Part shown: piece after piece, positions 1 to 12,818 of the stretch
How positions within the stretch are numbered: position 1 is the first letter of the stretch
Layout of the letters: the number at the start of each line of letters is the position of its first letter
Origin: Bradysia coprophila
Lineage: Eukaryota > Arthropoda > Insecta > Diptera > Sciaridae
Assembly (NCBI RefSeq): GCF_014529535.1
Contig: NW_023503372.1
Coordinates: 3,700,988-3,764,987 of the forward strand
Direction: 5' to 3'
Length of the DNA stretch: 64,000 nt
Position numbers and translations under genes: made by a program
The notes under the pieces: model-generated
What the model saw: the letters and a program-made list of their open reading frames with translations, nothing else
Told to the model about the DNA's origin: nothing
Database searches by the model: none

Positions 1-1571
1 ACTAAAATCCAACGCTTGACTTGATAAAAAACACATTAAATTTCCATTCTCGATTAGAATAGATTAGCAAATATCTAAGCTTTCTGTTGTGTTGATTAGA
101 TTAGAATAGCGTTATTACCTAGTGTAATCGTGTACGGAAATGTGGGTTTAATTTAAGTCTTAACCTTTCACAGACAGCAAAGTGTATCAGCAGTTTCACT
201 ATCGGATCTATTACTTCATAAATTTAATCTAAGTATTTTCAATAGATTGCATTGCGGACATGTTTTGATCGCTATGTTTTGCTATAAGAACAACACGTAC
301 TCCGCACAACTCTGTGCTTTCTAGAGGCAAAAAAGGGACTTGTGAAAGAAATAAAGGGGCTTCTTACCGGTGCCGTTATCCTAGATTTAATACTACTTTC
401 ATTGACTGAAAACGAGCTCACGGTGGCTGCAGTACTAAGCCCCTGAAAGTAGTTGCGACGTACACTAATAGTTTAAGGGGCTTACTACAAACCAACAGAA
501 TCGATATTGTACTAAACCAACACGCTTCAAGCATGATTGGTTCTCTAAATGGAGTACGGATACTGAACAGTGTTTAATACACTGTAAAAAAATGTGAAAC
601 ATTTTTTCATACAATTTTTGTACTCTATTTGACAGCTGTCACTACGATCACTCATGCTCAGTGCGTTGCCAAAGGACATTCTTGTTAAAACCAGCTTGTT
701 GTTTGTGAAAGGTCGAACCGAAAGTAAACTATGTAGAAATTATGCCCTTGACTTTTCTCTTCAAATTGTCTTAAATCGAATCCTGTTTACAAGTTCCCGC
801 AATGTTACCGTTCTCCATAAATTTAAAGCAAAAATTATTTACCACGACCTTTTCACCGCAATAATGTGTCTAGATTTCAACAAAAACTACGAAAATGAGC
901 TTGTATTTACAGCGTCTACGATGATAACAATGATCAAGAGCATGCAAAAGAGAGGAATTAATAGAATCCGAATTCGATTTCTGCGAAGGGATTTCTTTTT
1001 TTTATAAATTAATGATATGGTGGATTGAATTATGGCATGTTTTATGGCTACCTCTCTATACTCATCAGAGTGTTTCATTCCTTCCTTTTTTCCGTCGACC
1101 ATTGTACAAATTCAGAAAGAACAAATCAATCTTGTTTCTCATTGGATTTTTTTTCTGTTTTTGTTTTTATTATAAATGGATATATGGTCGGAAGGTGTAT
1201 ATATATAAGCAATAATATAAAGGTAGTTTAAATGAATAACAATAAAAAAGAAGAAGATTGTGTATAAATGGTAGGCATGAGAAGTATATCTGCGAAAGAA
1301 CATCCATGCAAGTTGAGTTTGGAATCGATTAGTTAGTTGATCTTCTGTTCTTTTAACACAACAGTTAGTCGGTTTCATTCAATCATTGATGATGTGTTTT
1401 TATTTAGTTATTGTGTCTTCTTGATCTCTTGAAAGTGTGTTGGCATAAATTTTTGTTCTTTCTTAATTGAACGAAACACTTTTTCCATCGATTTTTGTTT
1501 TACCTACTGGTTTTGGAACGTTGCTGTTTTTGTGGTACTTTGGACAATTAAAAATTTGATGAAATAGAAAT
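1..1571. other. Upstream flank, no confident gene
   Basis: AT-rich DNA upstream of the serine protease homolog. The only coding-like signal is around 630-1007 on the plus strand. There one frame reads a short block resembling the His-region of a trypsin-like protease (TITHAQCV), and the next frame continues as a 117-codon ORF with a weak protease-like look (LPKDILVKTSLLFVKG). The two blocks are in different frames, so if related to proteases this is a broken copy. Nothing else is supported. Confidence 0.3.
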
Positions 1572-4500
1572 ATGTGTTTCGGCTATATCGTCGTTAGTGT
1601 GCTATTGATCAGTTTGCCGGCACATTGTTATGATTTAACTGAAAATCAAATCAAAGAAGACATAAAATATTTGTCACAGACTAGTGAGGGAACAAAACCG
1701 TCTAGACTGAGGACATTGTTATTGGCCGATTTGAAAAGAGCATTGCCAACGGTAATTTATTCAAATTTACATTCATTCATATTTTGCACACAAATTTTAT
1801 CTTTCTCTTCGCATCTTTTAAATGTTGTCCTACATTCAATTTATGTGTTATATGCCTTTTCAATGCAGATGCTTAATTTTTGTGTTGTGGTATTTTTGAT
1901 AACGAATCTCTTCAGAAGAAATCGCAAAGTTCATAGATTGTGATGATACGGTGTGTTTACTTACAGGAACATCGAAATGTTTTGTCAAACGTTCTAAGTT
2001 CATCACTTACTGACTCTGACATTCACTCTCACTGATGCTCTGTCATCTGTTATCGCCAGCGAGGAGAAAATTTAAAATAGATTCTCGCCTGTCTGGTGAA
2101 ATATAGCGAAACTTGTTGTCACAACGAATGAAGTACAAGATTTATTTCAATCAGTTGAAAATGATTATATCAAAAGAAGTATTAGATTGAATTAGCTGCG
2201 AATTTACAGCTGAATTTTATGTTGAACAATCTGTTCATAATCGTAGCTAAAAATAACAAAAAATACTCAACGTAGACAACATTTAGGATTCAATTCATAC
2301 TTTACGATTTCGGTATTGACTCTAAGGAAATGTTTAGTTTTTTTCGAGAAATATCTGATAATATCTGATATAAAACTTTTAACTGATCTTGAAAGGAAAT
2401 GAGAACTGTTCTACCTTCGTTTAAAAGGCATAAATGGTTCGCTAAAATTGTAGCCTAAACTTGGGTATTTCGTATTTTATTTTCGAAATAAACTTTCGCC
2501 CTTATTCTTCTTGAAAACTGCTAGAACATTTAAAAATAATCGAAAATCCAGTATTTAAAAAACACCCAAATGTACGCTTTACAGCTACAGCAAAGCATCA
2601 ATGTAGCTTAAAGTGTCTAATGTTTGATACAAAATCTTTTACTTAATTTGTTAAACATAACATTCGTCAGATCGCTCTCTGTTCTATTGTTGCTTTCGAA
2701 AACACATGATTGTCGTTTCAAAGAAAATAATAATTTTACATATCCCAAATCAATCTATACCATTTAAATGGTAATAATAATAATAATAATAATAAAACTC
2801 ATAATAAAACTAACCACTTCTCATAGACTGTTGTACTTTTGCACAGTTAAGTTAACAAAACTACGTTAGATATCAGGACCTATTATTCGGAACTTTTTAA
2901 GAATTTTTAGAAATTAATTCTTTTCAGGAATTTTGAGAATTTTTTGATAATTTTTAAGAATTTGAGCTTTGAAAAATAACCAACCTGCCTAAATGCAGGT
3001 ATTTCATAATTTCCACTCACAGTCACGCTCCTTTCCCAACACTACGATTTGGCAATTATTTAGAGGTGCAAGGCGACCACATATCATGCCCGCACGTTAG
3101 TAAACGCGTGACCCAAATCTACAGCAAAAATGTTTTAACAAAAAATTTGTGAGGATGGCGGAGTATATTTACACCTTAACTCTAACGATACCTAAATCTA
3201 GTGCCTTGGAGTGGACAAATTTGTTTAGTTTACCATATTGTTATTGGGTGAAGCATTTTTAACTCCAACTTTTTTTTCATTGTGTAGACTGTCGTGCTAC
3301 TATCCTTGGTCACCACTCACTTACTATAATTGTAACCAATCAGAGAAGGGAACAATTTCACGAAATTCACGATAATTTCACAAAAAATAGGTGCTCCTCA
3401 AGTACACAGTTATTTCTGAGCGGATTTTAATTAATGAAAACATCAACAAACCCATTAATTCCGCATAGGCATTCCAAATGTTAAAAATTACTCCAAAGTA
3501 TGTCGTGATGCAGATAAGATTTTTATTGAACAAAAAAAAAACGCTCAACCCAAATTAAATTGCACTTCTTACGAAATTATACAATAAACCATTGTATTAA
3601 TACCTGGAAAATCATCTTCCGTGTTCTCCAAAAAAAAAGAAACGATTTTAAAAGATCAGTTATCGCCATCCAAATTGGTATGAACAACAAAAAGAGCATC
3701 GAACTTTGATGCTAAAAATTGAACTTAATTCATTGATTGATATGTAACGAGAGAGCAGAGAAAAGCCATTGTTTGCGTGTCAAAACATCATCCCAAACGC
3801 AAAAAATTAAATTTAAAAAAAATTATAAAAATTCGCAAAAGTAATAATTCCACTAATTTATTTTCTCATATTTAACCAAGTTTATTATTTATGATTATTG
3901 GTCAGTTCATCTGCATTCCGTAGAAACGAGTTTCTAGAATTATTTTTCCTCTCTTGTACTCTTTCATCATTTCCTTTCTTCGTACCTAATTTATGTACAA
4001 TTTGTTTTTGGACAATTTTTTTTTTGTTTATTTTATTTTTATTCTTCAGATCAGATCACACACACCTTTCATTAAATTTCCCACCGAAAATTTCTGTTAT
4101 TTTTAGTGATTAAGATTATGATTTTGTAATAAAATATTTTTTTTTTGTTTTCGATTGTTCTTTCCACTAGCTACAAGATGTAAGTAATTGCTTCTCGAGT
4201 GATGACCTCAAAGTAACACAAAATTGCACCTGTGTTGATTACTCATGCGAAAGATTGATTAATCATGGCAAGAGATCAAGGTACTTAAATATTAAACTTT
4301 ACCAATTTTATCAAGTTATTTGAATAGAAAATTAAGACGCTTTACATCAGCTTTGAGATGTAATATTTTATGGACAATAAACGTCTGTTATACACATTAT
4401 AACGAATGCTAATAAAATGCTAGACGGAAATTTTTGTTTTGTTTTCTAAGTATAAACATAAACAACGACTCGTGTGGTCAGTAAACTCCAACCATGTGTG

Positions 4501-7500
4501 GCGTTATATCGACGTTGATCTAAAATGTGATCGTAAATTGAAACAATGTCTCTTCGACAAATGTGTTTTCTATTTTTAAAAGTTGGTTTGTTTAGGGAAA
4601 TTTTATTTTTTTGGTATCATCTCACGATCAAAGCTATATTGGTAAGGTGGATGACGTAAACAATGTTTTGAGTTGAGTCATTTACCATAACGTTCAAGCC
4701 CTGATAATATACGATACCAAGCTAAGAAAACATGTTAGGCTTGCACATGCACAACGCAACAATGGAAATCCATTTATGATGTTATCACTACAGAGTATAG
4801 ATTATTTTACTCTGCCGTGATGTTATTGAATCTTCTTCTACTTCTTTTGTTTAAAATTTCTGGTGTTTGATATGCAAAGCCTGTTTTACTTCATTGTTTT
4901 TAACATTCATTTTTCATTCTTATTGGTATCAGATGCCGTTCCCAAAATAAGAATGTAACAAAATCATTAGCTGATGCATAGCACTGACCCCAGCAACAAT
5001 ATGGTTGTTAATGCTTTTTTCGTATGCGAAAAAAACACACAACACGCTTTTGACAGAGTTCGAATGTTAATGCTAGGAGGGCTGACGACTTATACGAAAC
5101 AACGTGAATCCGATGAAAAACATTGCTTACGTCATTCACAGAATAACGATAATACTTGCCCTTGTGTCCAATTCAATTGACGCAGAAATGACGTCCTTCT
5201 TGAGATGATGGAAGGGTCAGAATTATGATATGTTATAAATTTTGGAAAACATAGGACGAAGATGGGAGTGGGTGGTCAAAATTCCTAAAAAGTAAAGCAA
5301 GATTAGATCAATCTTTAAGAATTGATTGCATCACTCCTACAACTGACAATTCCCGTGTTGTCTTACCGGTACTATACTCTAGAACCACGACAGAGAAAAA
5401 GTAACCAGGCAGTAGCGCTGATTTGGCTGGGGACCTGAATAATCTAGTAGCCTTATTGCGAAGAAAATTTTTCAATTTATGTCAGTGTTCATTTGAGTTC
5501 ATTTTCATCCAGTGTATTAGGTCCCTTATTTGACGTTTCGAAAATGAACCGCTCCTGCCCGGTTTATTTTACTCTGCCGTGCTAGAACTCTAAGATTCTA
5601 GTAAAAATTCTTTTTTTTTACTTTTAGAACTATTTTTCTTAGTTGCCAATAAATAAGACTTTATTCAAACTGACTGTCGGTTGCAATGACACTTAGAAAT
5701 GAAACGAAATTCAATTTTAATTAAATGGGACAATCCACCTGTTAATTCAAATATATTGCGATGTCTTAAGGTTTTTCTGATTTTAAAGCTGTTAAAGCTT
5801 CTTAAAGACATTCTTAAACTTAAAAATTATAATTCTGTGTGCAAGTTATGTATGCCGACCATGCTAAATGTTTTATTTTTTTTATAGAATACAGAGAAGC
5901 TGTGAGGATTTTTGTTGCAGACGGTCGAACACGGTTAAAAAATCTTTAGATTACAACGAATTTAATGATGTAAACAAACACAACGGTTGTGATGCTTCAA
6001 ATGTGAGTATACAGAGGATTTTGTGTTGTTGTTTTTTGCTTCAGCACTAATACCGGATTTGTGTTAAATTCAGAATTTGTTAGGTAAAGTGGCATTGAAG
6101 TGAATTAGTAGTCTTTGTTGTACATAAAAGTAGCATTGAAATTATAATGATCTGTGAGGAGTAACTGATATTTTAATTTCCGGAATGTTTTGTTATTATC
6201 AGGGCAGTCACGATACGAAAATTAAAGTAGAGGAAAAATTACGCACCTCACCACCTCACTGAGGTTCTTACTCTTAGGAGTAGTCATACAATGGGAATTT
6301 TTACACTTATTAGAAGAAAATAGTTTAGAAGAATGAGGATAAACCAAATAATTTTTTCAAAAGCTCTAATCCTACCATTTATCTCCGCAGTGGGATTCAC
6401 CAGATGGATTCGAGCTACCATGGATAACACAAATTTATCTAACAAAATCGAAGTCACCAATATGTCTTGGATCACTCATTCGTCCAAACATTGTCATAAC
6501 TACATTGCAATGTGTTTCTACGTAAGTCATCAATACGATTGTAACGTAACAATAATATGAAAAACTTACAAATTCTTTACTTAGAATACCAAATGGAAAT
6601 CTTAAAACGAAGACCAGAGAATTGATTGATCGTTATCAGTATCGCTATCAGATTAGAAATGTTACGAAGAAGATCATACCAGAGAACTATCCTCAACTGT
6701 TCGAGAAATTCGGCTTCAATATTGTAAGTAATTTGGTTTATCTAATCGAATATTTGATTTTGTCTTTCTTAACACAGTACAGCAAAGATTTGTTCGTGCT
6801 CCACGTAATGTACGGTTTCAAATCATTCTAAACATCAATGAATGTACAAATCAGGTATGGTCTATCCATACAACACTGAGGAAATAGCGATTTCATATAA
6901 AAAACTCACCTTTCAATGATTTTCATTGAGAGGTGAGTTTGTTTATATGAAATCGGTATTTCCTCCGCTCCATACAAAATTTTGACATTAGACCATACCT
7001 CATAGAGTATACTTTCCATGCTAAACATAGCACTCAACCAATCACTAGAACGGTTTTTTTTTTAACGGAAAATGGGCCTTCAGCAGCATTATACAAACTT
7101 TACAAACTTAATTTTGACTACTGCGTCGAGGAGACCCTAATATAAATTCTGTTCTCGATTCAGCATAGCACTGAACCAAGCACGAAAACAAAATTTTCAA
7201 GATATGTCTCATTGACGCAGTAGTCAAAATTCTCACATAAATTAAATTTTTAAGGTTGGTATAATCCAACTGCGTCACATAATATGAGAAGAAAGGCAGA
7301 TTTTCCGTTTGAAACGTTCTGTTCTAGTGATCCAAAGAAAAGAAAAGACAGCTATGTCATCTGTTATCGACAACGATGACAAAAAATAAGAAATGAGCTC
7401 CAGCTGTTGCTGTCTCAGTCCATAGTACTGCTACTATCTCGAACACTCATTCTATCAACGTCAAAATAGTCTCCAATTTTCAAGCGTGTACGATTGCATG

Positions 7501-8341
7501 TGCTGTGCGTTTTTATTCACACTCACAAATCATGACTCCTGTCTTTACGAAAGAAATGCAACGCCTATTAAGATGGTATTAGTCTCCAAATATTTCTTAT
7601 GTTCATGCTAGTAGCAGAGCTGGGCTCAGTCTCATTATATTATGTCAATCAAAACAAACAAAGCAAAAGATTTTGTATTAAACCGTGTAAAATACATAAA
7701 TCAAAAGAAGTACTAGATCAAATAATAACTATACTGACTGATGATACGTTCTTGGAACCTATTTCGTAGGCTCTGTTGGTGTTGAACAAAGACATCGAAT
7801 TTACGAATGGTGTGCGTACATCCTGCCTTCCACAACAACCATTCAACATCGCAAATATTAACAAATGTTACATTGAATCTCTCGAATATAAGGGAGGAAG
7901 GTGAATATTTTTTGTCCTAAACGCACCTCACTCCTTTGGTCAAATTAAATAAAACTCTAATTGAAGGTCGCTGTCCAGAAGAGAGCAAATTTTTGTTCAT
8001 CCAGCTGAAAGATGCTTGCAGAGATACAGTCAGCAAAAGAGGCTGAACGCATTTTTCCCGAAATCGAACATGTGCGCTGAAAGAAAGGATGGTCAGGATA
8101 TAGGCATAGTAAGGTTTTTCGATGTGAAACAATCAAATTGACCGTTAATTTTCGGTATTTTTTTTCTAAGTCATTAAGCGGTGCACCGTTAGTTTGCTCA
8201 TTTAAAACAATGGCCGGACTTCGATATGTACAATACGGAATGTTGTCGCAGGCAACCGAATACAATAAATCGCCGCATTTGTTTGTTAATTTGCATAATT
8301 TCAAAAATTGGATCGAGAAGAATTTGAGCATTTTAAAATAG
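1572..8341 (+). CDS. Clip-type serine protease homolog (catalytically inactive), 9 exons, 396 aa
   Basis: Exons 1572-1751, 4171-4280, 5888-6002, 6391-6521, 6585-6723, 6783-6854, 7770-7900, 7967-8108 and 8171-8341 join with matching phases (1191 nt). Exon 1 encodes a signal peptide (MCFGYIVVSVLLISLPAHC). Exons 2-3 give a Cys-rich clip-like module (CTCVDYSC ... CEDFCC) as in CLIPA proteins. Exon 4 starts the protease fold (PWITQI, CLGSLIRPNIVIT). The catalytic His position reads TTLQC (His to Gln), the Asp position TNQALLVL (Asp to Asn), and the Ser region SLSGAPLVC instead of GDSGGPLVC (Ser kept, neighbouring Asp lost). The C-terminus (LFVNLHNFKNWIEKNL) is the usual closing helix. I infer a secreted non-catalytic cofactor of the kind used in insect melanization or immune cascades. 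Exon 3/4 and exon 6 borders are less certain than the rest. The exon 6 donor lies inside a MITE. Confidence 0.8.
1752..4170 (+). other. Intron 1 of the serine protease homolog (2.4 kb)
   Basis: A long AT-rich intron between GTAATT at 1752 and the CTAG acceptor at 4170. It contains a (TAA)n microsatellite at about 2769-2794 and many homopolymer runs. I see no nested gene; the open frames on both strands look random. Confidence 0.6.
4281..5887 (+). other. Intron 2 of the serine protease homolog, with a foldback element
   Basis: Holds a probable inverted-repeat element at about 5385-5583. Its left end reads CACGACAGAG..AACCAGGCAG and its right end is the approximate reverse complement (CTGCCCGG..ACTCTGCCGTG). 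A solitary copy of the same end (TTATTTTACTCTGCCGTG) occurs near 4803. No gene is seen. Confidence 0.45.
6854..6999. mobile_element. 146-bp MITE at the exon 6 / intron 6 border
   Basis: The element starts GGTATGGTCTA and ends TAGACCATACC. Its two halves fold back almost completely (TTTCATATAAA..CTCACCT near the centre on both arms). It is flanked by TCA at 6851-6853 and TCA at 7000-7002, a 3-bp target duplication compatible with PIF/Harbinger-type MITEs. The GT used as donor of exon 6 (6855-6856) is the second and third base of the element. Confidence 0.65.
7031..7335. repeat. Foldback element in intron 6
   Basis: Left end ATCACTAGAACGG with AACGGAAAATGGGCCTT is mirrored at the right end by AAGGCAGATTTTCCGTT and GTTCTGTTCTAGTGAT. 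A second inner inverted pair, TTTTGACTACTGCGTC and GACGCAGTAGTCAAAA, lies between them. Non-coding MITE-like structure; superfamily not recognised. Confidence 0.5.
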
Positions 8342-10306
8342 GACGAGAGTTGTGTGCACCCTGTGCAAAGGTTATCTACGATTTATCTACCCATATACGA
8401 AAGTGTTACGCAAATAAATCAAAGAATTTTACAATTTTGTGATAGAAGTGGGGGTGTTTCATTTTGTTGGCTCCTATGTTTCGATGATGGATTGAAAGCT
8501 TGTCCAGTAATTATGCTCCTAACAGTAAGATCAGAGGTCCATAATATGAGGATATCTTTAATCTACATGAGTCCTTTATTGCGTTGACGAATCAAAGCTT
8601 CAGAAAATCGATGCTAAGTCGACAGTTATAACACCATTGAAACTTTTAATTAGAAAACTGTTTGGGATTCGGAGTGTTTCATATTTGTAAAAGAAGATCA
8701 ACCAAAAGTTGTCGTACAAAGAACACTAGACACTTCTTCAAAAGATAACCTTCAGTGGAGATATATCTGTATAATCTGGAATACTTTATCATCATGTAAC
8801 GTTTTGTTGATGCATAGACATTCTTCGACTTGATTGCGAGACAATTCGTTCAAATTAACGCTCATAATAACGGGCTAAATTCAGGTCATGCGAAATTAGT
8901 TCAATCAGTGGTTTCTGTATGTCGTTGCTACAGTATGAAATGTATTCAAATTCAAGTCTTTGTAAATTGCAAGTTAAAACTTGAATATTTTAAATTATGT
9001 AGCACCGTCAGGTCCAACGTAGTGACGCAGACTTCAAATCATAACAAGGGATATTTTTGGGAAAATTAAGGAAAGTATGGAAAGTATACAATACAGTCCC
9101 TGATCATATTAGATTTATTGTCCAGTACTGCTGTAATTTGCAAAAGAGACTTTGTGAAAATTTTAATCAAAAGAATTCTTTTGTTTTAAAATTTCACTAA
9201 GTTCCTCATGCAAATTACCTCAGATTGGGAAGGCGCAATAAGTCAATTTTGAGTTTTCTGAATTCGACCTGTTCTTAGTGCGATATTCTGTCGTTCCACA
9301 GGATCTCTTCAATAACATCTAAGTTACTAGAAATTGATCAATTTTTCACATGCTCCGGCTCTTGCCGATCCATCAACCTCATACAAAAGGTTATTCATCT
9401 GTTAACGACAGTAAAGACAGAAATGAGCGACTAACACTACCTAAGGTTTCCCACTGTATACCAAAATGTATAACGGAAAAATTCGTATAACAGACTTAAT
9501 GATTCTGCCATGATGACTTGCGTGATGCCCTAGTCGATTGTAAAAGGTTACTACCCTCAGCCATACTAAAAACCACAAACGACATCATTTAATTTTACTC
9601 GACCGCCAACAGAACCCCGAGACGAACGTTCATGTGAAACGTCTGATGCACACTGTCTCTATATCCACTATGCAATTTCGTTCAACGTACGGTCGTAACA
9701 TTCGACCTTGATTGCAGCTTGCATTTTATTTTAACTCAAAAATTGACTGAAGACAACAGAATAAAAACAAAAACTTTTCCACATTTTGTTTTGCTACAAT
9801 TCTATAAGATATACGAACAACAACAAATTTTTACGAGTTTAAAAATTACTGGTTCTACCTGCTCTACATACCCATAAAAACTTGATAAAACATTTCATAT
9901 TCAATGCTGAAAAAAAACCAAACTTCTTCTTTCACGTCTTTCCATATTACAATGAGAAATTTTAACTGATGCTCGAACAACTGATGTTACACAATATTCT
10001 TTAAGATTTAGGATGGAAATACGATACCATGTATCATATCATTCAATGTTGACGATCTCAAGGAGAAAAAAAGAATTAATTAAAACGGCCGATAATAAAA
10101 AGTGAATTATCAGCCCAGACCTTCAGTGACTATCGATTTTGTGTAGATCTATTCTACATTTATTGCTGCGATACTCGATTTAATAGCAATACAATTTCGC
10201 GGTTTGTTATGAAATTCACATCCATGAGGAGAAGATAACGAGAAAGTTTTCTAATAAAGCAGCCAAAAATGTAATGAAAACAGATCTTTGATAACGTATA
10301 TATAGA
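8342..10306. other. Intergenic, nothing recognised
   Basis: Starts with the 3' flank of the serine protease homolog. Short open frames (8354-8587, 8830-9069) have no recognisable domain, splice context or composition bias. I see no gene, RNA gene or clear repeat. Confidence 0.5.
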
Positions 10307-10687
10307 ATGATGTACCAACCTGTGCTATCAGTTCGTTCAGTGCTACATATACCGAACTTGCTTTGCAAAAAAGGGTTAATGGTATGGGTTAGGGACAAAC
10401 ATTCGGAGCAGTGTGAATCGTACGAAGGAGGAATCGCAGTTTGGATCGATTACCGGAACCGTTACCAAATCAACCGAAAGCTATCGGCGACTTCTTGGTG
10501 TTCTTGTGGACTGGGAGAAGAGATGGGAATACTTGTTATATGTGAATGTCCCAAGTTTGTTCAACTAAGACCCAGGCACCTGGGAGATTATGTGGTGCAA
10601 CCTTTCGAAGTAGTTACGCTGGGACCTGTTATTTTAACCACGTTACTGGTGGCGACAAGAGGGCCGTTGATCACTCTGATAAATTAG
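10307..10687 (+). pseudogene. Possible LINE ORF2 C-terminal fragment
   Basis: A 126-codon frame containing CSCGLGEEMG..VICECPKF..LRPRHLG. This resembles the C-terminal Cys/His knuckle (C-x2-C..H..C) downstream of reverse transcriptase in many insect non-LTR retrotransposons. No RT motif is present nearby, so it would be an isolated fragment. Recognition is by pattern only and could be wrong. Confidence 0.35.
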
Positions 10688-12528
10688 TTGATTCAAATTC
10701 CAACATCCAAACATCATCATAGCTTTGAGGGTCGACTTTAAAATAAACATTTTGTTGAACAACGAAAGATCTCGCACTTTGAATGTAACAGACTAATGAT
10801 CGTAAGTGGTTAAGATAAGTAAACGAAGTGAATAGTAAAAAAAAGAATTGCTAAGACAAGGCACTTGGTGCTCTGGCTAAGATGTTCCCTCCGCCCACCA
10901 CGTTGTAAAGTTAAGTGCAAAGGTGACTTTATGGAACCATTTCCAACTGAACTAATGGACCTATTAGAATCGTAAAGATATACTCACGCCGATAACGGGT
11001 AAAATTAGCATTTGATTTAGACCGACGGGTTTTTTGCTCGGTTTCTTGTGTACAAAATGATTTTCTAACAGAAAATCATCAAAGGATTTTCTAAGGTTCG
11101 TTTGAGCAAAAGGATTTTCTATGTTTATCTGCTCCTCGGTTTAGACTTTGTGTTAATATTTCGAAAATATTTGGGGGTCGATTTTGAGTGCCAGTAATTT
11201 TTTGTATATTTTCGTGTATTCTTCAGGTAAAAGTGTAAAATTCAGCATGTAGAATGACGCGGACGACATATAGATGTAGTGTATTTGTTCATACCGATGC
11301 ATTCCACAAAATAGCATTCCGATATCACTTTTGTGCATGCTCTATGTATACGACTTTTCTTGGGTGTGATGAAATTCAACTAGACAGAATATAAAATTGA
11401 AAGTCTCAGACAAAATTGTAAACATATCGAATTATATGAATCAGATACATTTTCCTTGAATATGGTATTGACATTGCTAAAAAAAAAGTTTTTTTTTCTG
11501 AAGAATTTGAAAACCTGAAAGTCATAAGGAAGAGGATGATTTTTAATTGAATGTTTTAAAACGACATCAACTTATCATTTCAGTTATTGAAATCTTTATT
11601 TGTACAAGACTTTCAATTGTCCTTGTAGTGCTTCTATGTCCCGTCTGTAAGAATCTAGCTCCTCGTATTGGTATCTATTGGCGTGCTAACTTACTTATAT
11701 TTTCATTATTGAAGTAGCAGACCAAGAGAATCAAATAGAATGTTAAATCGAATGAAATATCTCCTAGTAGAAAGACATACCACCCCAATAGTAGAAAATA
11801 TTTCGTTGAAAAATTGTAGTAATTTTCTGGAATAGTTATTTGTTCACGAGTGAAGAAAAACCACAACAATGCCATGTTTAAAGTCTCAGGACTTTCCGTC
11901 TTTTGCTCCTATAGCGAGACAAACAAACATTCAACTTTATTGTAGAACATTTCTTATCATACTGAAACGGGTTAAAGTCTCATTGTCTTCAGCCGGAATT
12001 ATTGCAAATTTTTTGGGCAAATAAATTTTTCGAAAAACGTAAATTTTGTTCTGTTGACTATTTGATTATACTCTGCGATATGAGAAATATTTAAATGCAA
12101 CGTAGGCTTGCATGCATGTAGGTAGGTAGAGCGAACTTTAAAATTACCTATACTTTGATGTGTCTGGTTGGTTGTTTATCTTTTCAAAATGCTATACCTA
12201 TATATCATATCACAATCAGATCGAAAGTGAAAGTGCTTCTGCAAGTACATAGATCGGGATTCAAGGTTTTAAGTCTAACACCGGCTGCCATATGACATGA
12301 ATAAAATATCATCTGAAAAACTAAGTTCTTAACATAAGAGACTGACCCTATGCACCTTTAACAGCATTGTCGATCGTATGTTTCGTTTTTTATTATTACG
12401 AAAGAGTTCATTAACAGCAATAACATTGACTTGTTTTGAAGCCAAAGATGATATAATCCGATCACTGTTTATTGTTGTGCGTGCTTTCATAAATATCCTC
12501 ACAAGTTTTGAGACATGTGCAATATTAC
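10688..12528. other. Intergenic, nothing firm
   Basis: AT-rich spacer. On the minus strand at 11875-11675 a 66-codon frame encodes hydrophobic segments followed by a good donor-like GTAAGT, but I could not find a matching downstream exon. Repeats of the kind ATTTTCTAA..GAAAATC occur near 11060-11130. Confidence 0.35.
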
Positions 12529-12738
12529 ATGCCGTAACAATTGTTGAACGATTTATCTGCATGAACCAGTTCGAAACCGACGTTACAGATCCAATTAAAA
12601 TTCAACAATTTTTTTTTTATTTGGTGAACTGAAGCACATGTTGGTATTTATGTCTGAAGGATATGAAAAAGTTGTTCGATTCACCCTTCAAAATGGTTCA
12701 CGGTGTATTTTTTTGGGAGGCAATGGTAATATTTCGAG

Positions 12739-12776
12739 TATAAATACTCTTCGCTGAGATGGTAAAAATCATCAGT
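12739..12776 (+). promoter_or_regulatory. Core promoter of cuticle gene 1
   Basis: TATAAATA at 12739-12746 and a TCAGTT initiator match at 12772-12777, about 35 bases apart. This places the likely transcription start at 12774, downstream of the in-frame ATG at 12759, which is therefore not used. The same arrangement occurs in the paralog. Confidence 0.7.
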
Positions 12777-12818
12777 TCAGATCACTCTTTCAAGTGTAAA
12801 GCAACTTACAATCTCAAA

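Noticed and set aside
2960-3110. Possible tRNA or structured RNA (short GC-richer stretch)
   Set aside because: No cloverleaf or A/B-box pattern could be built.
11675-11875. 66-codon hydrophobic minus-strand frame ending near GTAAGT, considered as a receptor exon
   Set aside because: No neighbouring exon in matching phase could be found.
12759-12818. In-frame upstream ATG giving a 20-residue extension of cuticle gene 1 (and the same at 17314)
   Set aside because: It lies between the TATA box and the predicted initiator, upstream of the cap site, and would hide the signal peptide.
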